NCBI GenBank assembly: GCA_000226015.1
Contig: JH152696.1
Coordinates: forward strand, 328,277-354,601
Source of the DNA: Mnemiopsis leidyi
Lineage: Eukaryota > Ctenophora > Tentaculata > Lobata > Bolinopsidae
Direction of reading: 5' to 3'
Length of the DNA: 26,325 nucleotides
The notes beneath the pieces are model-generated. The model ran no database searches and had not been told where the DNA came from. It worked only from the letters and a program-made list of their open reading frames with translations. Shown here one piece after another: positions 16,276 to 26,325 of the stretch. Position 1 is the stretch's first letter. Every line of letters begins with the position of its first letter. A program made the translations under genes and the position numbers.

Positions 16276-19200
16276 ATGAACCTAAATTTCGATTTAGCCG
16301 CACAAAAAGTAAATCACCCTCTAATCCCTAAATTACCGATATGCAATAGGGCGATGACCGGATCTCTCAAGCGGCACCCCTCTGAAGAGCCCGACGAAAG
16401 TCCGAAAGCGAAACGCCGGGAGTCCCCCTCCACTGCTGAACCCTCCACCGCATTGACAGAAGCCTCGACAGAAGGCTCACCGACGACAGATGCTAAAGAA
16501 GACACAGCCCCTGCTCCCCCCTCATTCCTGTCGCCCCCTACTAAAATAGGTGGTGTCAGTATCACTGAGAAAGTGGGAATATCAGCAGACAAGGGAAAAC
16601 TGAACGGTAATGGTACTTCCATTCTGAGTAGCGGGTTCTCCCTAGCAACCAGCACTTCACTCTTCTCTCCTTCCAATGGTAAGAAAAAGTGGCCCGGGGT
16701 TATTTTCAAAGTATTTATGCTCTGGATTACCCTTACCCTGCTTCTTTATTAGTCCTACTAATACCACGTGCTTTCCTCGGGAGACCCTTTCATTGTAACC
16801 GAACTACTTAGTTCTTCAAGTTTTCTATCGTCGGTTTCGTACCACGAAATCGGAGAAAGACACGACAGTTTAGTGAGCTCCAGATTTCGGTCTTACCCTT
16901 ACTAGTGAGTCACTACTGACTCCTCAGTACCATTGTACTTCCAGGTTCCAGTTTCGGCAGTAGCAGTAATGGAACCAACATATTTGCTGCTGCACTAAGT
17001 AACGTCGGTACCGGTGGAGGGATATTCGGTGCAGCCTCTAAATCTTCCAGCAGTGGTTTGAACACGTCTTTTTCGTATTTCTACAGAAATTTTGAACTGC
17101 AGTGCAGTGATTCATCGATATAAAAATTTCTCTGTTTACAAAACTTAGCTCTCATCCTTATAGTACCCAATAGTCTTGAACCTTAAATTAGGTTAGCGAA
17201 CACCACACATGAGTCTATCTATAGTATTAATAATCGCTAGTTGTTATCACTCAGGGTTTGTGTTTGGAGGGAACATGACAGATAGGGTTGTGGCTCCAGC
17301 AGCTCCTAAAGAAACCGAGAAGACAAGCTCAGAAACATCAGAAACTCCCGAGAAGTCGGACACGGGTGACAAGGAGAAAGAGGAGGAGACTGCGGAGGGT
17401 AGTGGCGATACTGCCGATTCTAACAAGGTCTCTCTCAAGGAACTGGAGGTAAACTTGTATATTCAGCTTTTTGTATGTGGAATTATTTTCGAGTTTAAAT
17501 ATGCGGTCTGATTCCGCCTGTTTCAGGTAAGTGAGGGGTATGCTGCAGGAGAGGTAAAGGGCCATCTGTAATCCACAAATAACATTTACAATGTTTAGAA
17601 TGTTCGTTTCCCCAAATAACATTTAAAATGTTTAGAAAGTTGGTTTCCCCAAATAACATTTACAATGTTTAGAAAGTTGGTTTACCCAAATAACATTTAA
17701 GATGTTTAGAAAGTTGGTTTCCCCAAATAAAATTTACAATGTTTAGAAAGTTGGTTTCGCCAAATAACATTTACAATTTTTAGAAAGTTGGTTTCCCCAA
17801 ATAACATTTACAATGTTTAGAAGTTCGTTCAGAAAGTTCGTTTCCCCAAATAGCATTTACAATGTTTAGAATGTTCGTTTCCACAATAACATGTACAATG
17901 TTTAGAAAGTTCGTTTCAAATACCCCCGCCCAACCCCCCCCCCCCCCCCAACTTTAACGTACAAACTATCCGTACAGATGACGTCAGGAGAGGAGGATGA
18001 GAGGAGAGTGCTCCAGACGTCCTGCAAACTGTACCAGTTCTGTCCGGTCGGCAAGAAGTGGATCGAGCGTGGGAGAGGAACGTTGAGATTGAACGAGAAG
18101 GAACAGGATGGGGTGGTAACAAGTAGACTGGTTATACGGTCTAAAGCTGTCATGAAGGTATGATAGAGCTCGGATAGTTCTCTGTGTATAGCCAAACAAA
18201 GAGAACTACCTAGTTTGTCAAACGAAAAAGAAGCATACGTATGATTTAGGAATTGTGTGAAAATTAAAATCATAAACGAGCTTTTGCATATTAGGTAAAC
18301 GAGCTTTTGCATATTAGGTAGTCAGAGACCTACATGTATCATTACAGTAAGATGTAGGTGGTATTTCGAATATTAAATACGTAGTGACGAGAAACAGTAT
18401 TTGTATTTTTAGGGCTTAGGCACTTTCAGTCCTCCTCATCAAAAGATTATTTGAGACACGTAACGCGAATTTAATTTTACTCCATTGAATTTTTTTCTTT
18501 ACTAAAAAATTAACCCATCGTGCAGAACGCTGTAATTACGGTTTAATTGTTACAAAGTTCAGAACTAATTGCAGAGCCTCAGAGAACTGACACCTTCTTT
18601 TCCATCAGCTGAAAGAGCAGTTAGTTTCGTGTTGTGAAACACAACTGTCCTCTGTGTCGAGGACTCCACTTTAATCCAATCCAGTATCAGCTTATCTTTC
18701 CCGCCCACCTTCAAATTAATACACTTCACTCCATGCACACCCTGCAAATTTCTAAAAATAAATGTGTCCTCAGCTCCCTTTCTAAAATCGTCCAGTTTTG
18801 ATCTGTTGAACAATCCTGTCTTGGTTGAAGATTCCTCCCCCTCGATTGTCGCCGTCATGTGTATACTGTCTGTTCCTGAGTCGCTCTTGCGTGTTGTAAC
18901 TTTAGTGGTGATGTGGTACACCTCCACTCCCTGCGAGCAGAGTCTAATCGTTCTAACGTCTTGAGATTTAGTAGATATCCACTTCCCTGCGGTGTTGTAC
19001 AGGTGGGTGGGTTGGGGGTGGGAGGTTGAAGATATCACCACCTCTTGTATCCTGGTTCCATCTTTGCTGTGGGACGTCAACTCCAAACACTCGATAATCC
19101 CTACATCATCTGCTCTAATGGAGAAATAATCCAACCCGTCTCTTCTGAACTCGTTGTGTTGGGGTTTATCCAGGAGACCCAGGGAGGCTGTTTGAGTTTG

Positions 19201-21333
19201 CCCAAGTTTGTTCCTTTGTGAGATTACTTTCCCGTAGATTTTGCAATGGTCACAGCCGGCGTTATCTTGGTTGTAAACCAGCACTTCCAAGTTGTAAGTT
19301 GTCCTTACTGCCGCCCCAACGTTAAGACATGTCCATAGAACGACAAATCGTAACATTTTGCTTCTATATTGATTAAAGCTGAAAATATGTTAGGCGTTGA
19401 CCACTTAACTTCATATATAAGTTCAGACTTCAGAAAAGTGCGAAGTTTTACAAGTGTTGTGCAAACAGCTGCTGCTAGTGCTTGTCACAATTGGTATTGT
19501 TCCAAGGCTGGATGTTTCTCACATTTATGTGATGACCTTTCATTACGAAAGAAATTCCTGTTTACTGCAACAGTTTGTCCGTATGTCCTTTTGTCCGATG
19601 AAGCTGCCAGCTGGTTCTGAAAGTAATGATTATGGATGGTGTTATGGTGTTAAGCTGGGGTGGAGGAAAAATGGGGGGTGCACATTTCAGTTGAAATTTG
19701 TCCATAATGCTCCCTGGGCGGCGTTTAGCACCACCTCGCTCGCACTTGCGTGCTGTTATCATTAATTCGCCCAAAAAATGGTCTCTGCATAAACGGATGT
19801 TTCTTTAAGCTTGATGTTCTGGCCATTTTATTTTTGATTAACCCGTCACAGACGAAAATTTTTTGAGAAATCGTGCATTCAAAATTGCTTTTGAAGTATT
19901 TGAATTTTGACAATAGAGCTTGGTTGTTATGTAAGTTTTGACAATTTCTTTTATCAGTGACACTGTGCTTACTGCTAGGCAGTAGGTATTCCCAATTTTA
20001 GCTTATTTGTCCTACACAGAACTCCTAGCACTGCAGTCAAATATTTTATCGTTTTCAATTTAAGATCTTGATCCTGGCAAATTTCTTAAAACAATTAAGG
20101 TAGGTTTGATTCCAGAATTAATTTGACAATGCAAAAGTGATAGCGTGATACATTTTTACACCATTACAACCAGTGCGATATAGTTTATTAGGGCAGCAGT
20201 CTATTTAGCCCGCTGGAGAAAAAAACGTTTAGAAATTTGGCATGTAAAAATATATTAGGAAGGGGGCAAATTATACTTTGGCCCCTCAATCCAAATTTTT
20301 GAAAGGGCCATGGCACCCTGGCCCCCTGTTCTTTTATAATCTCAATTCTAACGAAATTCCATAGCTTCCGTACCGTCAGATAACTTATAAGCAATTTTGT
20401 AATAGAAGTTATTGAAATTTGGTCCCCGTCCAAAATTTTTGGGTGGCCATGGCCCCCCTGGCCCCCTTGTTCACCACCCCTGGTGTTATGTAGCTTCCTG
20501 TGGTTATCTTGCTCAGATAATAAAAATGTCGAAGTAGTTTTTGTAAAGTGTTATCTCACTAATCGGATAAAGGAGCTAATGTTTCTTATTGTCTAAAGTT
20601 AAGCTATCCTCTCCACCCCCCAGGTCATGTTAAACACGAAGATATTTGCGGACATGGTGGTTAATCGAGCTAATCTCACAACTATTCGAATTTCCGCATT
20701 AGATGAAGGAAAGATGGCTACGTTCCTCTTGAAATGTGCCAGAAATGAGTGTGATAAGTAAGTTATTCTTTAGTTATTTTAACACTCCTCAAATCCATTG
20801 TCATTTAAATTGCTATCAAATCCTTACTAACTCCGTATTTATGTACATAAGTTTATCCAAACAATGTCTAATCATGACTTCTCAGATTACACACGGTTCT
20901 GCTAAAAAAGCGGGAAAACGAACGGCACAAAGTTGGAGAAACCCCAACTGTAGAGAAGAAACCGTCGCAAGAAATTCAAACTGCTCCTGCCACGAACCCT
21001 CCCCCGATTATCTCTCAGCCTACACCTAGTTCCAGTGAGCCAGCTACTGCTTCGGATACGACAGAAACGGAGGAAAAGACTGAGGAAGTAAAAGTGGCAT
21101 CTGATGATAAAAAGTCTGAGGAAGCAGAGGTGTCTGATGACAAACTATCAGACGAATCAGTGGTATCAGAGGCACCGGTATGTTCCTCTGAGAAGTCCGT
21201 TGACAGTTCGATTCCGGTATCAGATAGCGAAAATACGGTTAATGGAGCTAAATCTGAAGGAGTGTCGGATGTTGCTAGTAAGCCTGAAACTCCACTTGTC
21301 AGTATTGAGGAACCAGAGAAATCTGACAGTTGA
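16276..21333 (+). CDS. RANBP3: Ran-binding protein 3 (CRM1 export cofactor)
   Basis: Seven exons in agreeing phase: 16276-16678, 16945-17055, 17255-17448, 17527-17553, 17978-18157, 20624-20757, 20886-21333. They give 498 aa. The N-terminal part is disordered and Ser/Pro-rich with a basic PKAKRRE cluster (43-49, probable nuclear import signal). Phe-Gly repeats follow (SSFGSSS, GIFGAAS, GFVFGGNMTDR), the last close to the conserved FVFGQNM motif of vertebrate RANBP3. The Ran-binding domain spans about 247-350 (VLQTSCKLYQF, WIERGRGTLRLNE, LNTKIFADMVV, IRISALDE). The tail is acidic, Ser/Glu-rich. The family holds CRM1 and Ran together in nuclear export. An alternative start is Met27 (16354). The 27-nt fourth exon is the least certain part. 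Intron 5 hosts another gene on the opposite strand. Confidence 0.9.
17527..17553 (+). other. 27-nt RANBP3 microexon or recursive splice site
   Basis: A pyrimidine tract and TTTCAG are followed immediately by GTAAGT. After 27 nt there is GAG|GTAAAG. As an exon it is in phase 0 and encodes VSEGYAAGE just before the Ran-binding domain. As a zero-length ratchet site it would be spliced and then re-spliced. Both readings keep the frame: exon 3 ends in phase 0 and exon 5 starts in phase 0. Confidence 0.5.
17577..17920. repeat. 37-bp tandem array in RANBP3 intron 4
   Basis: About nine units of AACATTTACAATGTTTAGAA followed by AGTTGGTTTCCCCAAAT start near 17580, 17617, 17655, 17692, 17729, 17766, 17803, 17850 and 17887, each with a few changes. 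ACATTTACAATGT is an imperfect palindrome. The array ends 57 bp before the Ran-binding-domain exon. Confidence 0.9.
17925..17951. repeat. Poly-C tract with G-quadruplex potential on the minus strand
   Basis: CCCCCGCCCAA is followed by an uninterrupted run of about 17-18 C and then AACTTT, directly after the 37-bp array. The complementary strand has several runs of three or more G and could form a quadruplex. Such a run is also prone to length error in assembly. Confidence 0.8.
18565..19356 (-). CDS. Secreted protein of two PLAT-like repeats, nested in a RANBP3 intron
   Basis: An uninterrupted 263-aa frame. Residues 1-16 are a signal peptide (hydrophobic MLRFVVLWTCLNVGAA, likely cut before V17). 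Two repeats follow, about 20-141 and 147-263, each with the PLAT/LH2 (lipoxygenase homology) pattern: a Y-x-(L/I) first strand, a D-x-(F/T)-x-(I/F) strand and a central strand with cysteine. The second repeat has the near-canonical SGTDS (160-164) and LDWIKV (225-230). Both repeats carry a matching cysteine pair, C90/C140 and C212/C262 (IIECLEL/IRLC and VKCINL/LRLC), suggesting one disulfide per repeat; C35/C38 are extra in repeat 1. PLAT domains bind lipid or protein partners; nothing else in the chain suggests an enzyme. The gene is transcribed opposite to its host. The fold call is by pattern, and the specific family is not recognised. Confidence 0.75.
   Translation of the reverse strand: MLRFVVLWTCLNVGAAVRTTYNLEVLVYNQDNAGCDHCKIYGKVISQRNKLGQTQTASLGLLDKPQHNEFRRDGLDYFSIRADDVGIIECLELTSHSKDGTRIQEVVISSTSHPQPTHLYNTAGKWISTKSQDVRTIRLCSQGVEVYHITTKVTTRKSDSGTDSIHMTATIEGEESSTKTGLFNRSKLDDFRKGAEDTFIFRNLQGVHGVKCINLKVGGKDKLILDWIKVESSTQRTVVFHNTKLTALSADGKEGVSSLRLCN
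19413..19420 (-). promoter_or_regulatory. Candidate TATA box of the nested PLAT gene
   Basis: On the minus strand this reads TTATATAT, 57 bp before the ATG. With a usual 25-30 bp spacing the transcript would start near 19385-19390 and have a 5' UTR of about 30 nt. This supports an own promoter rather than antisense noise. Confidence 0.45.
19660..20560. other. Rest of RANBP3 intron 5, repeat-like, no gene
   Basis: No conserved frame on either strand. Two related GC-rich blocks, CAAATTTTTGAAAGGGCCAT (20292 on) and AAAATTTTTGGGTGGCCATG (20433 on), each followed by a GGCCCCCTTGTTC-type tail, look like an internal duplication of an old transposon end. CACCCCTG near 20478 resembles a hAT terminus, but I find no partner. 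Confidence 0.4.
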
Positions 21334-21648
21334 GGGTTTTTCACATTGTGACTTGCCTTGATCGATTTTATACGAATCTGATAACCTTTTCACCATATTT
21401 GATATAATTATTCTATCCTAAGTGCCTCCGAGTTTAATAAGTTGACAACGAATCAATTTCGATTTAATCGAAAACTTGGATAAAGATGCGAAGTTAAAGC
21501 TATGCCTATACTCAGATTGACTTGATATTATGTGCTCCCGAGTGAGCCGGCTATATGTGTGTTCCCTCATCCGGCTTTCTCGTACTTTCGACTCCAAGTA
21601 TTTTTAAGCTGAAGTTTAACATAAACATTGTACTTAGTTCATTCGCTG

Positions 21649-21654
21649 ATTAAA
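21649..21654 (+). terminator. Candidate polyadenylation signal of RANBP3
   Basis: ATTAAA, 316 nt after the stop; no AATAAA was found between the stop and here. Tentative. Confidence 0.3.
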
Positions 21655-21963
21655 CACAAGAAGTCTTTATAAAATTCAAAGTGAATGCTGAAAATGCTAC
21701 TTGTGCTTAATTATTTATACAGCTGAATCCGTTGATTGGACATCAATTTAATTTGTTACATTTGATGATTGTGTTAACTATCCTAACTTGATAATCATTT
21801 TAAATTCAAAAGAGTAATCTTGCCTCAAGTGTTATGGCTCTTGTTTTTTTTGAAAACGTGTTAAATTTTGACTTACTGATAATATAATGTTTTGATCTCG
21901 TGTTAGAATTGTATGGGCTGAACAAGTTTTATTCATTTAACAGTTGAATATTTCCAAGTAATA

Positions 21964-21969
21964 TTTATT
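21964..21969 (-). terminator. Candidate polyadenylation signal of MNS1
   Basis: TTTATT on the plus strand is AATAAA on the minus strand, about 290 nt past the MNS1 stop. It places the MNS1 3' end in the 924-bp convergent gap with RANBP3. The gap otherwise shows no gene. Confidence 0.35.
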
Positions 21970-22257
21970 AATAATATCATAAAATTCAAATAACATGTGA
22001 CTTTTTATACCGTTGTTTTAATTTGAAAAACATATTTCAACTGCCTGCTTCCTATTAGCTTGTTTAAAAGGTCAACAAATGAAGGTCGGTTAGTCATTGA
22101 TAAAATTTTTGAAAACACTTGATAAATACATATTGATAGAAGAAAAGCATTAGCAATCAGTCTCACTCTAGGCAGCACTTATGGAAAGAAAATGCTCGCA
22201 ATTTGGTAAATTCCATACATCCCACTGATTCGAAAGAGCTCTAGACGGGATTTCCGT

Positions 22258-25200
22258 TCACCAGTTCTTTTCGTCGAAGAAGTCAACTTGTCGAGGTTCA
22301 AAGTTCGTTCGAAATTCGTCGTCGAAAAGCGATAAGTCTTTGTTGTCTCGTAGGACTCCCTGAAGAATGACAATTTTTGGTTTAAGTCCAAAACTGGGAC
22401 CATCTTAATCCATAAGAAACTAACGGATTTCTGGTGTCAATTAATGCTGTAAACACACTAAAAATCGACAGTGATGCTGAATGATATAAATGTTTTTGGA
22501 TCATGATTGAACGACCAGAGGACGGATCGAAAAGGACTTTCATACCTTCGGCATGAATCCGAGAAGCGTCTTGGCGTGCTCTTGGAGAAGTTTCTGTCTC
22601 TCTTCCTCAATTATTTGTTGTCTCATTGCTTGTCTCTGTCTTTCCTGATCCATTTCGTCCATCTCCGCAGCCTAGTTACAGTTTCAGTTAGAAGTTCTCA
22701 ATGCTTCGTATTCGGAAGTCAAAGATAAAAGATATTTTGTTAATCAAGTTGTTCTGAGCCTAGCCTCCTTATATTGACAAATGCACACAAGTTGTCTTAC
22801 CTTTTCAGCTTCGAACTGTTTGCGTCGATCTTCAATGAGCGCCTCAACAGCTCGCTTGTGTTCGAGTTGCTTCATACGACGTTTTTGTGCGTTCATCTGC
22901 TCTATTCTGTCATCTTCAGCAAATTTGGCCAACATCTTGAGAATATCAGTGGTTATATATGGATAGAAGGCAACGGTTCAAACGGCTAATAACCTTCACA
23001 GTAAACTAAGAAGCAAGTAATTGCGTATTTCAAAAGATCGCTATAAGTTCTAACCTCCTGTCTAAAACGATCGTCCTCCTGTTTCTCTGCTTCCTTCTTG
23101 GCGGCTTTGATATGAATCTGTTGTCTCTCCACCTCTTGTAGCTCGAGTCGCATTCTTATCTGTCGCTCTCGTTCCGCCTGAGAAAATATTTATTAGCAAA
23201 CTTAAACAGCTTGATGTCAGATAAAATTTGTATTAAACTGGGCCGTAGTAAGATTGGCGCATGTTTATGTTTACGTTAAGGGGTGGATTTATTTTTCAAT
23301 AGCTTTTACACAATAGGAGGGTTAATTATAAGTAGGGTATTGGTTACCTTTCTTAAATCACGTTGCCATGGTAATAAATGTTGTTGCAAATAAACGTACG
23401 TGAAACGCGCGACAATCAAAATATCTGCATGGCGCGTTACAGACTAAATCCAAATTATTGAGTTTGCGCGCATTCCGCCAAGCAAAATTTTATATAGCTA
23501 TCGCCCTGAAGGGTGCAGGTGTTCATGATTCATTTGACAATGAATCTTTTCGGAGGATCAACAATCTTGCGGTAGATAACCACATAGCGTTACTAAAGGT
23601 TGCACCAATTACTCCCACATGTTTACTTTTTGAGTAAAGGGCCAGAGATCAAGGACTAATTTTCACATAACATGCTATTAAACGATTAAACCGGCTAACC
23701 GCACCACACAAAATAATGTAATATCATTAATACTATGCTAACTTATTGATATCAATAGTATCATGTTTAATATATTTCAATCAATATAACATTGACCATG
23801 TTCACTGAAAGATATATACATATATATCTTTCAGTGTACATGATCGATGTCATATTGATTGAAATATTTTATTAATACCATTGCGTATTCCTTGCTACAA
23901 GAGGTTCCTAACCACACTTGCAGTCCTATTTCTTATAAAATGATGTTAATCATGTTAACTTGTATTAGTTAGTTGACTTGCATAAAATTAACCAGCAAAT
24001 GTCTACCTTTTCTCTGAGTCTGTTCTGTTCCTCTTCTTCCTCCCAAGCCAATTCGTCTCTTATCCTGAGATGCACTTGTGTTAAATACGTTCACTAAAAC
24101 AGGAATGAAAATAAAAACTGATGTAAATAAATATTGATGGGACAAAATTTTAAGGATGTCAAAATTTTGTGGAAATACCCACTAAAATTTTTTCTGATGG
24201 TATTGTATAGTTGAAATTTAATCATTTCTAACGACTTAACTAACTAAAAACATTAATATGATAAACGAAAAACGTACTGTTGAAGTTCCTCCCGATCTTG
24301 GTTTTGTTTTGCCAGTTTTTCAGCCAGATCTCGTCGGACTTTAGCCTTGGCTTCTTCCTCAGCGATCCGGACAGCCATCCTATCACTCTCACGTGTTTGC
24401 TGCTGCTTGGCAAACTCCAAAATCCTTCTGTTCTCCTCTGCGAGCTGCAGCCGCTCATTTTCTTTCCACATTTCCCGAGCTTTCTTAAATTCTTCTATGT
24501 ATGCTTGTGTCTGAAGGAAAACAAATTAGCGGCCAAGTCATCTTCTGATTAGCAAAGTAACGGTTTAGCACACAGTTTTTAATTTTGTTAGCTCATTCAT
24601 TTTTTATACAGAGATATTAGGTTCATATTGGTCAAACAATGGACACTCTTCTACATGAAATTCGCCTGAATCATCTTGAATTATTACTGCAAAGAAATGG
24701 AAAGTGTCAACATTCAACACACCTGTTTTTGTTTCTTTAACCTATCCTCGGTCTCCCTCAGATCTTCGTCAAATATCTTCCTCACAATCTCATCAATGAG
24801 AAGTTTCTCCCGCAAGAAGTCCTCATACGCCTTACGCTTGGCTTCTTCCTGCTCAGCTAGTTGATATTCTAGCTGTTGTTGGTACATCTTGCTGGATTCC
24901 CATCTGTCAGGGTTTAGTTTAAGTTTATTTTCAGTTCTTACAGCAGCGTCAAAGTTGGAACACGAAAAAAAATCTTATCTACTACCATTCCTAATACGGC
25001 TAGCGATTACTGTACAGTGTACATACTTTTTAGTGATAGCAGTATTACATCTACAAAAGATGCTATTAGTGATCACTCATAGCAGTGATTTTTTGAGTAT
25101 TACAACCACCTGCCTATAATTGATATAAGAAATTGCTAATGGCAATAGCAATAGAAATAGCAAAAGCTAATTCGTGATTCCTGATCCAGTAATCCACCGT

Positions 25201-25793
25201 GAGAGCCTAAAGTTTAAATTATCAACACTTTTCTGATCAAATCGATCCCGTTCATCTTTAAGTTTCTATTTCTAGCTTGCAAAAGTAATTACGACTAAAT
25301 TACTAAAACAGAACTAACTTTAGCCGTTCCTGCTCTCTTTCCAGCTCTTGAGCTCTGTTCCATTCATCTTGCAGAGTCTTAGCTAATTGTTCTTCGTAGT
25401 ACTAAATTCAAGGCTTGTTAAGTAATTAATATAATTTCCACAATAGCCAAGGTAATAAGATCATGCAATATAATTCCAGTTAAATCATCAGTGCATCATT
25501 GTACTCTTGAATATCCATTCTTGAAAAAAGGACAGGTTCAATTTAAGTATTTAGTCACTTACGTTTTCCTCCTGACGCCGTGCCTCCTTCTCTGCTAGTT
25601 GAGCTGCACGTTCCTTGTTCATATATCCAGCCTTTAGTTTAGCTTCCAACTCTCTTATCTCATGGCTTGTCTCTCTAATCTGCTGTCTTAACTTCTTATC
25701 TTGCATCTCTTTGGTGCGCAGCAGTGCCATCTCGCGTGCAAGCTGCTCTTCCTGCTCCAGCTGCTGCTCACGAGTTTCTTTTGCTTTTTTGCT
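22258..25793 (-). CDS. MNS1: Meiosis-specific nuclear structural protein 1, N-terminus missing
   Basis: Nine minus-strand exons, listed in order of translation: 25563-25793, 25319-25401, 24723-24903, 24278-24510, 24007-24064, 23055-23177, 22801-22935, 22546-22671, 22258-22359. All phases agree, giving 423 aa and a stop; the human protein is about 495. The chain is almost one long charged coiled coil (trichohyalin/plectin-homology type) with family landmarks: AGYMNKERAAQLAEK, LLIDEIVRKIFDEDL, NRRILEFAKQQQ, MLAKFAEDDRIEQMNAQKRR, QEHAKTLLGFMP and the acidic end DLSLFDDEF. MNS1 is an inner-microtubule protein of motile cilia and sperm tails. About 60-70 N-terminal residues lie in one or more exons not identified here; 25793 is a splice acceptor (CACCGACAG|AGC), not a start. 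Antisense to no other gene. Confidence 0.92.
23767..23875. repeat. 109-bp near-perfect hairpin in an MNS1 intron
   Basis: The left arm (TTTCAATCAATATAACATTG, ACCATGTTCACTGAAAGATA) and the right arm read in reverse (TTTCAATCAATATGACATCG, ATCATGTACACTGAAAGATA) match at 40 of 44 bases around the AT-rich centre GATATATA-CA-TATATATC. The outer 10 bp also pair, with a small indel. It lies in the intron between the exons at 24007-24064 and 23055-23177. It could be a palindromic MITE or a small-RNA precursor. Confidence 0.8.
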
Positions 25794-26325
25794 CTGTCGG
25801 TGATTTATTTCCGTAATAAGAGAGAGAACTGCCATAATAGGCATTTAATTAAGTTAATAAATAAATTTTGAGTTGATTATAGGCATTTGAATTAATACCT
25901 ACGTTGCAATAATTGCGGTGGCCGACAACTTGGAACCTTGGAATCTGGGTACCCAGGAAGTTACATCACACAGCCCAATCAGTCCCACGGGGGTCAGATC
26001 ACACCGTATTGTTGGTGACGTATCTGTGAAATGTGAGCCAGAGGAGATCTGACCCGATGTCATAGATCACTTGTCATGTTAGGTGTGTTGAACAGCTGTT
26101 AATGAACGGGTACTCCAGGTATATAAACCTAACTATGAAACCTAAAAGCATCGCATTCGATTCATCTTGCCTACATTGAAGAGAACCTCATCTAAGAAGA
26201 ACATCTGCTCTCGGTACTCAGAGTACTCTTGCAAAGTTGACTACCTGTTTGCAGTTGCCAAGTACTTTGGCCATGATATGAGTAATCTATGATGATTTTC
26301 CTGTTAATTATTTACTACATTAAGA
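25794..26325. other. Right-edge region upstream of the visible MNS1 exons
   Basis: I find no exon matching the MNS1 N-terminus here, although one may be hidden. An inverted repeat GGGTCAGATC (25993-26002) / GATCTGACCC (26047-26056) spans a 44-bp loop. A TATATAAA-like box lies at 26119-26126 on the plus strand; if functional it would start a plus-strand transcript near 26150. Short open stretches on both strands after it do not resemble any family I know. Confidence 0.35.

Noticed and set aside
16314..16709. 131-aa minus-strand frame opposite RANBP3 exon 1 (also 17247-17438, 21015-21344)
   Set aside because: These are antisense shadows of Ser/Glu/Pro-rich coding sequence, which often lacks stops on the complementary strand.
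17902..18312. Minus-strand frames across the poly-C run and the RanBD exon
   Set aside because: They include poly-glycine from the C tract and antisense of a conserved exon; there is no independent signal.
22179..22403. 74-aa minus-strand frame over the last MNS1 exon
   Set aside because: Wrong frame; the in-phase reading from 22359 gives the conserved DLSLFDDEF ending and stops at 22258.
26160..26270. Minus-strand stretch reading YREQMFFLDEVLFN as the missing MNS1 N-terminal exon
   Set aside because: It has a possible acceptor and donor, but no convincing similarity to the known MNS1 N-terminus and stops close by on both sides.

Overview
The window is animal nuclear DNA, AT-rich, with spliced genes, tRNA-derived SINEs, LINE reverse-transcriptase debris and many short inverted-repeat DNA elements. 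The gene set (POLR1H, MORF4L/MRG15, an SLC22 transporter, RANBP3, a secreted PLAT-domain protein and the ciliary protein MNS1) points to a metazoan with motile cilia. Protein divergence and repeat content suggest a marine invertebrate, possibly a non-bilaterian, but the species cannot be named from sequence alone. Exon coordinates below were read by hand from splice sites, reading phase and family homology recalled without a database.

Layout. 1-3800 is a repeat-dominated stretch: palindromic repeats, a small hAT-like element with a perfect 8-bp target duplication, a second degraded copy of it, and two oppositely oriented SINEs. 3823-6805 (+) is POLR1H in two coding exons; its 2.6-kb intron holds a pogo-like MITE and a decayed LINE reverse transcriptase. 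7213-11742 (+) is MORF4L1/MRG15 in seven exons. 12521-14176 (-) is an intronless SLC22 transporter, tail-to-tail with MRG15. 14.2-16.2 kb is a divergent intergenic region containing one foldback element. 16276-21333 (+) is RANBP3 in seven exons, with a separate two-PLAT secreted protein gene (18565-19356, -) nested in its fifth intron. 22258-25793 (-) is MNS1, nine exons seen, with the N-terminus missing. The last 530 bp show no gene that I can assign.

The genes do not form a pathway. They are housekeeping genes for Pol I transcription, chromatin (NuA4/Sin3-type MRG15) and CRM1/Ran nuclear export, plus an organic-ion transporter, a secreted protein and a cilium protein, packed with convergent and divergent neighbours and short intergenic gaps.

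The most unusual structure is in MRG15 intron 1. Twelve 43-bp tandem repeats each copy the 3' splice site and the first 23 or so bases of exon 2, and the real exon 2 begins inside the 13th unit. Also notable are a 27-nt RANBP3 microexon that begins CAG|GTAAGT, which is identical to a recursive-splicing ratchet site, and a 109-bp near-perfect hairpin in an MNS1 intron.
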